From Thomasclavelia ramosa DSM 1402 (GTDB taxonomy: Bacteria > Bacillota_I > Bacilli_A > Erysipelotrichales > Coprobacillaceae): DNA of 64,000 bases. The notes under the pieces are model-generated. The model was not told where the DNA came from and did no database searches. It saw only the letters and a program-made list of their open reading frames with translations. Where the stretch lies: contig NZ_CP036346.1 of NCBI RefSeq assembly GCF_014131695.1, positions 2,108,001 through 2,172,000 on the forward strand, in the 5' to 3' direction. This document shows positions 7,992 to 16,844 of this stretch, piece by piece (position 1 is the stretch's first letter; each line of letters starts with the position of its first letter). Position numbers and translations under genes: made by a program.

Positions 7992-9347
7992 CTATTTATT
8001 TAAACTATGTATTTTTCTTAAAATAATTAACAATAGTAAGGCACTAATTCCTGCCAATGCTATCAAAGTATTTAAATCTACGTTATCACCGGTTGGGGTT
8101 CCCTTATCTACAGGTTTAACAGGTAGGGCGGTTTTAGCGTTGACCGTTAAAGTACCAGTAACAATTTCTAAATTATAATTATTGGCCCCTTCGACTTTAC
8201 CATTGATTACATATTTTCCTGCTTTTTCACCTGGTTCTCTAGTTAACTCAACAGTAAATATATCTCCATTAACCAATCCTATAATATTATAAGTAAATTC
8301 TGGATCAATTTCTCCTTCAACCTTCATTTTATCATCGATTATTAGCTGCACTTTTTTACTAGCTATAGTATATGTACCATCCGTAAATGTTACATCATAG
8401 TTTTCATTACTTGCATCACCAGTAATCTTATATTCACCTACATCATTTCCCGATTCACGTTCTAAAGTGATTCCTAAATCCGCCAATGTATCACCATAAG
8501 CTAAAGTACTATCCACTGCTAGTGAAAATGTTAATACTTTTTCATCATCACCATATGTCGTATTAATGTTATCAATATTAATATTTATAGCTTTAGGTGT
8601 AATTGTATGCTTTCCTTTTACAACTACTACTTCTTTGTAGTTTTTAGCTACATCTTCATTGATAATTGCCTTTATTTTATGATTCCCTACATTTTCATTG
8701 TTATCTGTAACACAAACAATCGATGATACTAATGTATCAATATCGCGTGCTACTACACCCTCTAAAGAATATGAATATTTGTATTCTTCACCATAATTAT
8801 TATTTATATCATTAACAGTTACAATTGCTTTATCAGCCTTTTTAATAACTAAAGAAGCTACTTTCGGTATTGCCGCATAATGTGTATCATCACCACTATA
8901 TGACGCTACAACACGATATCGACCAGCTGCAGTTGGGGGGATAGTACTATTATAACTATTATCAACACCTTTATATACTAATTTAGCATCAATAAAAGCG
9001 TTACCCGATTTATCATAAACTTTTCCAATTAATGATTTTGATGTACCATCATATGTTTCCACATTTAAATAATTATCAAACTTAATTTGTACTGTTTCTT
9101 TTCTAATTGTATATACACGAGTAATTGGTTTTACTGCATAATTACTCCCTAAAGTATATACTGTTTCAGTATATACACCTGGTTCTAAAATTGGTTTTGT
9201 ATTAGTGTGATACTTACCATCACTAGAAAAACCTGTATATAGTGTTCTAACTTGAATCCCATCAACAACAGTACCTTCTTTATTGTACAATTTACCACCA
9301 AAATTGAAATTGTATCTATCACTGTATACTATGCTGCCTTTAATCTC
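7992..9347 (-). pseudogene. MBG-domain cell-surface protein, 5' end missing
   Basis: The reading frame is open from just after a TAA at 9348-9350 to 7992, but there is no ATG with an RBS and no signal peptide; the first residues (YSDRYNFNFGGKLYN) are already mid-domain. About 450 residues hold one region resembling Ig-like 3 and then several MBG-type beta domains of 70-80 residues marked by ITPKAINI, YGDD, GTYTI and GTLTV motifs. The C-terminus has PTGDN, a membrane helix and RKIHSLNK, a sortase-type sorting signal. The gene is therefore the tail of a larger wall-anchored adhesin, cut off where it meets the CapD fragment. A TTG at 9290 could start a product without a secretion signal. Confidence 0.8.
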
Positions 9348-9793
9348 TTACTTTTTCCAAGGAGCGTCGCTCTTTATAATTATCACTGCCCTTTTCTGTT
9401 CGATATAATCTAGTCATTCGATAAATCAATCTTGTTATCCCTAAAAACATGGTAATCAATAAAAAATATATAAAATAGCAACTTAGCGGTAAACTTTTAT
9501 CGGCCATTTCAAATAAAAAAAACATTAGCAATACTATCAATTACTGCAGCGCTAAGAATATTTTTAAGCTCATTAATTGAAGCAAATTGCCATAAACTAC
9601 GGTAAAGTTTAAAAAGATAAAAAATCACCAACGAGATAAAAATCTCCAGTCCCATTAAATTCTTTAATATATTAAAATAATAGCTTGGAATCTCTCCATT
9701 AAACCTAAGAAATAGCGCTAAAAAACTTGCTAGAATAATGCAAATTAAATCAATTAAAATTAAAATAATTCTTCTTACACTAAACTTTCTCAT
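9340..9793 (-). pseudogene. CapD/EpsC-type polysaccharide dehydratase, N-terminal fragment with frameshift
   Basis: The start at 9793 has a strong RBS (AAGGAGGGG). The first 94 codons give membrane helices and the LYRSLWQFASINELKNI motif that is also in the intact paralogue at 11046-12995 (HSLWQFASIIELKNI). An eight-T run (9515-9522 on the complementary strand) is one base too long; skipping one T rejoins the downstream frame, which continues with LSCYFIYFLL and RSLEKV, again matching the paralogue. The match stops at the SLEKV position, just before the Rossmann domain, where MBG-protein sequence begins. It is dead by frameshift and by loss of all catalytic domains. Confidence 0.85.
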
Positions 9794-9802
9794 TGCCCCT
9801 CC

Positions 9803-10528
9803 TTAATAATAGTAATAATTATTGTATTTATCCTTTTCAACTTCTACTTGACTTAATACTGTTCCAAGGATATTGACATTATTCTTTTGTAAGATTTCGA
9901 TTGAAGCCTTAGCATCTTTACGACCAGTTAGTTGTGATGAGCAAACAAAAACCGTTCCATCAACCACATTACCAATCGGAATAGCATCACTAACTAACAT
10001 AACTGGTGGACAATCAATAACTATAAAATCATACAGCTTCATCAGCTCATTAATAAACTCTTCAAAGATATCACTACTAATTAACTCACTAGGATTTGGT
10101 ACCTTGATGCCAGCAGTTAGTACTGATAACTTTCCCTCAAATGATTCATCTTCAATAAATTGAAAATATTTTGAACTAATTTTTTTAGTTTCACCATATT
10201 CGATCAAAGCGTTAGTTAATCCTCGTAAGTTCGATAGTTTTAAATAATGATGTTGGATCGGTCTTCTTAAATCAGCATCAATCAATAAGACATTTGCATA
10301 TTTCGTTGCATATATCATCGCTAAGTTTAAAGCCGTAGTGCTCTTTCCTTCATTACTAATTGAAGATGTGATATTAATTGCTTTAACATTTTTTCCTACT
10401 GCTGAATATTCAATATTAGTCCTAATGTTACGATATACTTCTTGATAATCAACATGATTATTTTTGTTACTTTTATCAATAATTTTATGTGTACTTTTTA
10501 CGGCCTTTTTTCTCTTTCTTCCTAACAT
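9803..10528 (-). CDS. CpsD/CapB-type bacterial tyrosine kinase (second copy)
   Basis: 241 residues from the ATG after AAAGGAGAG (the longer frame to 10555 lacks an RBS). A cytoplasmic P-loop ATPase: Walker A SNEGKST, Walker A' LLIDADLRR, Walker B FIVIDCPP, and a C-terminal tyrosine cluster (YNNYYYY) for autophosphorylation. Such BY-kinases pair with a CpsC-type membrane adaptor to control polysaccharide chain length and export. Its adaptor lies elsewhere: this copy sits next to the CapD pseudogene, inverted and 4.3 kb from a close relative at 14848-15573. The two are patchily identical in DNA (see findings). The first 35 residues are basic and differ between copies. Confidence 0.88.
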   Translation of the reverse strand: MLGRKRKKAVKSTHKIIDKSNKNNHVDYQEVYRNIRTNIEYSAVGKNVKAINITSSISNEGKSTTALNLAMIYATKYANVLLIDADLRRPIQHHYLKLSNLRGLTNALIEYGETKKISSKYFQFIEDESFEGKLSVLTAGIKVPNPSELISSDIFEEFINELMKLYDFIVIDCPPVMLVSDAIPIGNVVDGTVFVCSSQLTGRKDAKASIEILQKNNVNILGTVLSQVEVEKDKYNNYYYY

Positions 10529-11045
10529 TTTCTCTCTCCTTTGAAAACTATTCACCAGTCATCATACAGCTTTAATAAATTGGCAGTTCTACCAGCTGTT
10601 AAACATATGACCAGGGAAGTAAATTAGACTATCACAAAATAATTTTGATTTATTTTACAGAGACAAGATGTGTTGTTTCTATATTTTCTAGTACTATTCA
10701 TGAAAATCTAATTATATATATTTATCACTAGAACAAATAAACTATCATACTTGGTATTTTAAACATTCAACTAATCTGTGATAATAACATAAGCCAAAAA
10801 ATATCACAGCAATTCATACTAAGTATTATTTTATTTTCTAGAACTGCCCTAACAAAAAAAAGCTCTGGGCATCATTGCCTAGAGCTTTGCTAATACATAT
10901 CATTTTACATCTATCAAATCTAGAATATATCGATATAGATATATTCATTCAATCATTCATCTATATACAAATACTAGCCGTATTAGCATATTACAAATTA
11001 CTTATAGTAACGCGACATAGCGACGATTACCACGATTAATCATTT
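10529..11045. other. 517-bp gene-free stretch between CpsD copy and CapD gene
   Basis: Contains the leader and presumed promoter of the CpsD copy (10529-10850) and a terminator for the 11046-12995 gene. No open frame longer than about 25 codons with an RBS was seen, and no RNA family was recognised. Confidence 0.6.
10852..10887 (-). terminator. Terminator downstream of the CapD-type gene
   Basis: Minus-strand AAAGCTCT.GGC / GCC.AGAGCTTT stem with a 6-nt loop and one mismatch, followed by TTTTTTTT. It lies about 160 bases past the stop of the 11046-12995 gene. Confidence 0.8.
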
Positions 11046-12995
11046 TTAAATATTTACAGTTTTACTAACTTGAACTTGTTCATTAACTTGAACATGTGAA
11101 TCTTTCTTTATTTCTGGTGTCTTTCTTCTCTTTGGAGTAATACCATATTGGTAAGTTGGCACAAGTTCCTTAATCAATGAACGAATATCATCTGTTTCTC
11201 CATATGCAGCTTCTTTTAAATTTATTAATCTTTCAACAAATGTATCCTCATTCATCTCAATCGGTTTTCCAATGTGAATCATATGATTAGGAGTATCTTG
11301 AAGCCCCTCCTCTTCCATAAGTAATTCTTCATATAACTTTTCTCCTGGTCTTAATCCAGTATACTCGATTTTTATATCAACATCCGGTTCATAACCAGAT
11401 AATTTAATTAAATTTTTTGCCATATCAGCTATTCTTACTGGCTCACCCATATCTAAAATAAAAATTTCACCACCCTTAGCATAGGCACCTGCTTGAAGAA
11501 CTAACGATACTGCTTCAGGGATTGTCATAAAATAACGAATTATATCAGGATGAGTTACTGTTACAGGTCCACCTTCTTTAATTTGTCTTTTAAATATTGG
11601 AATTACCGAGCCATTCGAACCTAGAACATTGCCAAATCTTACAGCAACGTATTCAGTTTGTGATCTTTTATTGTAAGTTTGAACAATCATTTCACATAAC
11701 CTTTTTGTAGCACCCATCACATTAGTTGGATTGACTGCTTTATCAGTCGAAATCAAAATAAATTTTTGTGCATTATATTTATCTGCAGCTCGAGCAACAT
11801 TTAATGTTCCAAAAACATTATTTTTTATTGCCTCATTCGGCGAATCTTCCATCAAAGGAACGTGTTTATGTGCAGCCGCATGATAAACAATATCAGGATG
11901 ATAAATCTCAAATAATTTATTGACCTTGACTTCATTTCTTACAGAAGCAATTAAAGTCTCTAAATTAAGTTCTGGATAATTATGCTTTAATTCTAATTGA
12001 ATATCATAAGCATTATTTTCATAAATATCTACAATTATTAATTGTTTTGGTTTATTTGCAGCAATTTGACGGCATAATTCACTACCGATTGATCCGCCCC
12101 CACCTGTTACCATAACAACTTTATCGGTTACATAGCCCATAATATCAGCTAAATTAACTTTTATTGGATCACGTCCTAATAAATCTTGAATCTCAACCTC
12201 TTTTAAATCAGAAATATGAACATCTTCATTAATAAACTGATATATTCCAGGCAACTTTTTTAACTTACATTTTGTTTCTTTACATATATTAAAGATATCG
12301 ATTAAATCTCTTTTACTTGCTGAAGGCATCGCTACCATAATTTCTTCTATCTTATATTTATTTACAGCTTCAATGATCTTATCACGACCACCATATATTG
12401 AAACCCCATGAATTGTTCGATTCCATTTACTTGGCTCATCATCAATAAAACAAATAACTTCTTTATAGATACTCTTTGAACCTAAAATCTCCTTATAAAC
12501 TTTTTCCCCAGCAACTCCGGCACCAATAATCATTACTTTTTCTAAAGGTCGTTGCTCTTTTCTTCCCCTTATATTATGACGCGCCGCATATAACCTAATA
12601 AAACGATAAATAAATCGACTTCCCCCAACCATCAATACTAATAATAAAAAGTAAATAAAATAACAACTTCTTGGTAATGGATTTCCAGTCAATTCACATA
12701 TTAAGATATTTGCTATGGCACTCATAATCGACGCAAATATAATATTTTTTAGTTCAATTATCGATGCAAACTGCCATAAACTATGATATAGACGAAAAGT
12801 AATAAAGATTGCTAATCCAATTAATATCATTGAACCAATCAATATATTTACTCTATGTAGATACTGAGACTCAATAGGTCCATTGAATCTCAATAATAAA
12901 GATCCATATGCAGCAATTATAATGCTAATAACATCAAAACTAACTAAAAATATTCGTCTAATATTCAGTTGCGTCTTTTCTCCCAATCTTTTCAT
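11046..12995 (-). CDS. capD: CapD/WbpM/PglF-type nucleotide-sugar 4,6-dehydratase
   Basis: 649 residues. Four N-terminal membrane helices (about 12-130) are followed by a small CoA-binding-like Rossmann domain (MIIGAGVAGEKVYKE) and then a large SDR domain from about 290: NAD-binding TGGGGSIGSELCRQ, AAAHKHVPLME, and an extended catalytic region. The family converts UDP-GlcNAc to a 4-keto-6-deoxy sugar at the membrane, the first step towards sugars such as FucNAc, QuiNAc or bacillosamine for capsule or teichuronic polymers. It is divergent from the cpsC-B-D operon and keeps all domains. No pathway partners (aminotransferase, glycosyltransferases) are in the window, so the end product is unknown. 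Confidence 0.9.
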   Translation of the reverse strand: MKRLGEKTQLNIRRIFLVSFDVISIIIAAYGSLLLRFNGPIESQYLHRVNILIGSMILIGLAIFITFRLYHSLWQFASIIELKNIIFASIMSAIANILICELTGNPLPRSCYFIYFLLLVLMVGGSRFIYRFIRLYAARHNIRGRKEQRPLEKVMIIGAGVAGEKVYKEILGSKSIYKEVICFIDDEPSKWNRTIHGVSIYGGRDKIIEAVNKYKIEEIMVAMPSASKRDLIDIFNICKETKCKLKKLPGIYQFINEDVHISDLKEVEIQDLLGRDPIKVNLADIMGYVTDKVVMVTGGGGSIGSELCRQIAANKPKQLIIVDIYENNAYDIQLELKHNYPELNLETLIASVRNEVKVNKLFEIYHPDIVYHAAAHKHVPLMEDSPNEAIKNNVFGTLNVARAADKYNAQKFILISTDKAVNPTNVMGATKRLCEMIVQTYNKRSQTEYVAVRFGNVLGSNGSVIPIFKRQIKEGGPVTVTHPDIIRYFMTIPEAVSLVLQAGAYAKGGEIFILDMGEPVRIADMAKNLIKLSGYEPDVDIKIEYTGLRPGEKLYEELLMEEEGLQDTPNHMIHIGKPIEMNEDTFVERLINLKEAAYGETDDIRSLIKELVPTYQYGITPKRRKTPEIKKDSHVQVNEQVQVSKTVNI

Positions 12996-13384
12996 TCTGT
13001 TCTATCTCCCTTCTAGAAACTCAGAAAAGTAACTACTTATCATTTCTCGATTTTCTAAAATCATTTAACATTCTATTTTTAAGCATGATAAAAGATTCTA
13101 TCAAATATACAAGGCAATTATGATTAATTTAAGACAATAAATCAAGTGATTTTCCATATTTTCTCTATTTTATTACAATTACCGACAATATCCATCATAA
13201 ATTTAATCTTATTTTCATTCTTTTTTTTAAATTTATAAAATAACAACTCTGTCACACATTCTATTTTAACATTTTTCTACAATAAATATTAATTTTTATT
13301 GGTAATTTCTTGCATTTTATCCGCTTATAAAGGATAATACGTTTTGGAATAGTTTTATTCAATATATTAATAATGGGAGGACTT
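12996..13384. other. 389-bp divergent intergenic region between capD and cpsC
   Basis: Very AT-rich. Holds a good sigma-A-type promoter for the + strand operon (see 13310-13338) and must hold the capD promoter on the other strand, which I could not place with confidence. No small gene was seen. Confidence 0.6.
13310..13338 (+). promoter_or_regulatory. Sigma-A-type promoter for the cpsC operon
   Basis: TTGCAT at 13310-13315, a 17-bp spacer, and GATAAT at 13333-13338; the start codon is 46 bases downstream. Confidence 0.65.
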
Positions 13385-14068
13385 ATGGATAAAAATGAAT
13401 TAAATGATGAAGTTGAAATCGACTTATCACAATTATTGAAATTACTGAAAAAGAATATTCGCTTGATTATTATCTTAGCCTTAGTCGGAATAATTATTGC
13501 AGCTTCTGCAACTACCTTTCTAATAAGTAAAAAATACCAGTCACAAGGAAGTGTATTATTAAAAGCTGATGTAGTTAATGGATCATTAGACTCAACTCAA
13601 GTTAATACAAATAAAATGATGGTAAATAACTATGTTAAATTATTACAAGGTAATAACATTCAAGATCAAGTTGCTAAAAACTTAAATATTACTTCTGCCG
13701 AAGTACGCAGTTCATTAAGTATTACAAATACTACTGATACACAAATTATTGAAATTTCTTCAACAACTGTTGATCCTGGACTTTCTAAAAGAATCGTTGA
13801 TGAAACAATTAGTGTTTTTACAACTTTAATCCAAGAAAAGCTAGATGTGACAAATGTTACGATCGTTGATCAGCCTGAAGTAAATCCTAATCCGGTTTCA
13901 CCAAGCATGGTTAAAAATGTTATTATTGGGGCAGTAGCCGGTATCGTTATTAGTTTGGGGTATTTATTACTTACATACCTATTAGATACTAAAATTAAAA
14001 ACGGTGAACAAGCTGAACAATATCTAGGGGTCCCTCTATTGGGAATCGTCCCTTTCTTTGAGGAATAA
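13385..14068 (+). CDS. cpsC: CpsC/Wzz-type chain-length determinant, tyrosine-kinase adaptor
   Basis: 227 residues from the ATG four bases after GGGAGG; the upstream ATG at 13373 lies within the RBS. An N-terminal Wzz domain (DLSQLLKLLKKN, then a membrane helix at about 25-45), an extracellular coiled part, and a second helix at about 175-200 with the NPNPVSPSMVKN motif before it give the classical two-TM topology. The C-terminal tail (LLGIVPFF) reaches into the cytoplasm and would touch the kinase CpsD. First gene of a four-gene operon with cpsB and cpsD, two bases before the next gene. It sets polysaccharide length and export. Confidence 0.92.
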   Translation: MDKNELNDEVEIDLSQLLKLLKKNIRLIIILALVGIIIAASATTFLISKKYQSQGSVLLKADVVNGSLDSTQVNTNKMMVNNYVKLLQGNNIQDQVAKNLNITSAEVRSSLSITNTTDTQIIEISSTTVDPGLSKRIVDETISVFTTLIQEKLDVTNVTIVDQPEVNPNPVSPSMVKNVIIGAVAGIVISLGYLLLTYLLDTKIKNGEQAEQYLGVPLLGIVPFFEE

Positions 14069-14070
14069 CC

Positions 14071-14847
14071 ATGGCATTTATTGATATACATAGTCATTAT
14101 GCTTGGAATGTTGATGATGGTATCGAAACTCGAGAAGATGCACAGGCAGCATTAAAAAAAGCTCAAATTCAAAATATTACTAAAATTGTAGCAACTCCTC
14201 ATCTTACTCCAGGAACAACTACAGCAAAAGAGTTTGAACAAATTAAAGAACGGATTGAGGAATTAAAAAAGCTTGCCAAAGAATATCAAATTGAAATCTA
14301 TCCAGGTTGTGAAGTTATGCTTAATGGAGACTATCTAGAACTATTAGATAATCATCAATATTTAACTATTAACAATGGACCGTATTTACTTGTTGAATTT
14401 AATGTTACTCAAAAATTACCCGAAGATTATGATGATCGTCTATATGAATATGGAATAAAGCAAAAAATTGTTATCGCTCATGTAGAACGTTATTTTCATC
14501 ATAGTATTGATTTAAATCTAATTCAAGAGTGGATTGATCGTGGCTATATTATTCAAGTTAACAGCACTAGTTTATTAGGAATCCATGGTAGTATGATTCA
14601 AGAAAACGCATACCAGCTATTAGATAATGGTATGGTTCATGTAATCGCTAATGATGTTCATCGCCCTAATGGTAAACGTAGTGTTAATCTCCAAGAGACA
14701 TATGAAGTTTTAGCAAAAAAATATCAAGCTGAGGATTTAACTAGACTCATGTATGATAACCCTCTAGCCATTATCAATGGACATGCGCCTGAATTAATAA
14801 AAGTTCGTAAAATATCTAAATTACCTTGGTTTAAAAGGAGAAAATAA
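14071..14847 (+). CDS. cpsB: CpsB-type PHP-family tyrosine-protein phosphatase
   Basis: 258 residues. PHP metal ligands are visible: DIHSH at residues 5-9, VDDG at about 14-17, ATPHL near 45, the conserved E of GCE, HVERY near 140 and ANDVH near 200. It dephosphorylates the CpsD-type kinase and thereby resets the polysaccharide assembly cycle. It lies two bases after cpsC and its stop abuts the ATG of the kinase gene, so the three regulators form one tight operon. Confidence 0.92.
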   Translation: MAFIDIHSHYAWNVDDGIETREDAQAALKKAQIQNITKIVATPHLTPGTTTAKEFEQIKERIEELKKLAKEYQIEIYPGCEVMLNGDYLELLDNHQYLTINNGPYLLVEFNVTQKLPEDYDDRLYEYGIKQKIVIAHVERYFHHSIDLNLIQEWIDRGYIIQVNSTSLLGIHGSMIQENAYQLLDNGMVHVIANDVHRPNGKRSVNLQETYEVLAKKYQAEDLTRLMYDNPLAIINGHAPELIKVRKISKLPWFKRRK

Positions 14848-15573
14848 ATGTTTAAAAAGAATAAAAAACAGAGTGAAAAAGACACATATCTGATTACTTC
14901 GCCAGATAAAAAGCATGGGAAAATCGATTTTAAAGAAGTATACCGCCACATTAGAACAAACATCGAATATTCTACTGTTGGTAAAAATGTTAAAGCAATC
15001 AACGTGACATCTTCAATTCCTAGTGAATCAAAAAGTACTACATCATTAAACTTAGCGATGATATATGCAACGAAATATGCAAATGTCTTATTGATTGATG
15101 CTGATTTAAGAAAAGCTACCCAGCATCGTTATTTAAAACTATCGAACTCACGAGGATTAACTAACGCTTTGATCGAATATGGTGAAACTAAAAAAATTAG
15201 TTCAAAATGTTTCCAATTCATTGAAGATGAATCGTTTGTAGGAAAATTATCAGTTTTAACTTCTGGGGTCAAAGTACCAAACCCTAGTGAATTATTAAGT
15301 AGTCAAATCTTCGAAGACTTTATTAATGAATTAAAAGGATTATACGATTTTATTATCATTGATTGTCCTCCAATTATGTTAGTTAGTGATGCTATTCCGA
15401 TTGGTAATGTGGTTGATGGAACAATCTTTGTTTGCTCATCACAACTAACTGGTCGTAAAGATGCTAAGGCTTCAATCGAAATCTTACAAAAGAATAATGT
15501 CAATATCCTTGGAACAGTATTAACTCAAGTAGAGCAAGATGGCTCTAGCAATGGATATTACTACTATTACTAA
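14848..15573 (+). CDS. cpsD: CpsD-type bacterial tyrosine kinase with altered Walker A
   Basis: 241 residues, 85 to 90 percent like the inverted copy at 9803-10528 by eye. Walker A' LLIDADLR and Walker B IIIDCPP are intact and the C-terminus ends in a run of five tyrosines. Walker A reads PSESKSTT, where the family normally has GEGKST and the other copy has NEGKST; the glycine before the lysine is a serine here. The Lys and Ser/Thr remain, so activity may be reduced rather than lost. It is in its native operon setting behind cpsC and cpsB, with RBS AAAAGGAG inside the end of cpsB. Confidence 0.9.
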   Translation: MFKKNKKQSEKDTYLITSPDKKHGKIDFKEVYRHIRTNIEYSTVGKNVKAINVTSSIPSESKSTTSLNLAMIYATKYANVLLIDADLRKATQHRYLKLSNSRGLTNALIEYGETKKISSKCFQFIEDESFVGKLSVLTSGVKVPNPSELLSSQIFEDFINELKGLYDFIIIDCPPIMLVSDAIPIGNVVDGTIFVCSSQLTGRKDAKASIEILQKNNVNILGTVLTQVEQDGSSNGYYYYY

Positions 15574-15575
15574 CA

Positions 15576-16553
15576 ATGAAAAATAAAAAAAACAGTATTT
15601 TTCTTATTGTTGTTCCAATTCTTTGTATTTTAATAGTAGCATTATTTGCCTATGATCGTTACCAAACCAACCAGTTAGCAAAAAAATTCAAGCAAGATAA
15701 TCAAACTGTCGATACTTCTAAAAACAATAATCAAACATCGTTAGAAAACAAATTACCAACTATCTATTGCGTTGGTGATAGTACAACGATTGGAACTAGC
15801 AAAAATACCAGTTATCCCAAATATTTAGAAAATAGCATTAATACAACTATTACTACTTTTGGAGATGACTCTATTAACAGTCTTGCTTTAGCAATTAAAT
15901 TTGGCGTTAGTGAAATCTATGTTAATAACTTTACGATTCCTGCAAAAAGTGAAGAAACTACAATTACCTTATTAGATAAAAATGGTCAGGCCGTAAATGC
16001 TATTTTAACAAGTAAGACCAATATTGATAAATGTACAATCAATAACATTGAAGGTTCCATCAATTATGATACAGCTAATAATCGTTTAGTTTTCAAACGT
16101 TCAAAAGCTGGTGAAAGTAGTAAAATCAATACTTTAACTAAAATAGAAGTAACAAAACCTGAAATTAATAAGGATAACATCTTAATATTATTTACTGGTT
16201 CTTATGAAGAAAGTGTTCAAGGAAGCTTAGCTGAATATCAAAAACAAATTATTAGTGCATTTAACACTGATAAATATATTGTTGTATCATTAACTCAAGA
16301 TGATCGTGATGCTACAAATAATTTATTGAAGACAACACATGGTGATCATTATTTAGATTTTAAAAGTTATTTATTAACAAGCGGTTTAAAAGATGCAGGA
16401 ATTACAGAAACTGCTCAAGATAAAACAAATCTAGCTAATAAAAATACTCCGTCTAGTCTTTTAGATGACAAGATAAATGGAAATAGCAAATATAATGAAT
16501 TATTAGCAAAACAGCTTACTGATAAAATGACTAAATTAGGTTATCTAAAATAA
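15576..16553 (+). CDS. Secreted or membrane-anchored SGNH-hydrolase-like protein in the cps operon
   Basis: 325 residues, beginning two bases after cpsD with no visible Shine-Dalgarno, so probably coupled. One N-terminal membrane helix (about 8-26), a Gln/Asn/Lys-rich linker and then an extracellular domain with YCVGDSTTIGTS at about residues 65-75, which resembles the block I GDS of SGNH esterases. A late GDHYLDF segment could stand for the DxxH block but the match is weak. Esterases of this kind add or remove acyl groups on capsule sugars; the assignment is tentative. It ends the operon at a strong terminator. Confidence 0.6.
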   Translation: MKNKKNSIFLIVVPILCILIVALFAYDRYQTNQLAKKFKQDNQTVDTSKNNNQTSLENKLPTIYCVGDSTTIGTSKNTSYPKYLENSINTTITTFGDDSINSLALAIKFGVSEIYVNNFTIPAKSEETTITLLDKNGQAVNAILTSKTNIDKCTINNIEGSINYDTANNRLVFKRSKAGESSKINTLTKIEVTKPEINKDNILILFTGSYEESVQGSLAEYQKQIISAFNTDKYIVVSLTQDDRDATNNLLKTTHGDHYLDFKSYLLTSGLKDAGITETAQDKTNLANKNTPSSLLDDKINGNSKYNELLAKQLTDKMTKLGYLK

Positions 16554-16565
16554 ATAAACTAGTTT

Positions 16566-16602
16566 AACACTTTAATTTTTAATAAAATTAAAGTGTTTTT
16601 TT
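16566..16602 (+). terminator. Terminator of the cpsC-cpsB-cpsD operon
   Basis: AACACTTTAATTTT / AAAATTAAAGTGTT stem with a short loop, then seven T. It closes the regulators' operon without any glycosyltransferase. Confidence 0.9.
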
Positions 16603-16756
16603 ATAGTTAACAGTAATTAACTTAAAAAAAATATAAAAGATATTATTATATCATAAATAAATTGTTTTTTATATATCAAATTTTTAATATTTTTTGTATT
16701 TTTTATCATTGTCACAAAATTATCTCAAATTTAAATAACTAAATTTAACTAATTAC

Positions 16757-16785
16757 TTGTTATTATGCCAAAAAAGATATATTAT
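16757..16785 (+). promoter_or_regulatory. Candidate promoter of the sortase module
   Basis: TTGTTA at 16757-16762, a 17-bp spacer and TATTAT at 16780-16785; the start codon is about 60 bases downstream behind AAGGAGGGG. Confidence 0.55.
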
Positions 16786-16844
16786 ATATGTGTATATTTG
16801 TGTATCTTTCGCAAATATTCTAAAACTAAAAAGGAGGGGACAAG

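Noticed and set aside
10556-10640. Short minus-strand peptide-like frame as a gene remnant before the CpsD copy.
   Set aside because: Two different frames look equally protein-like for about 20 codons and neither matches a family I know; not enough to claim a pseudogene.
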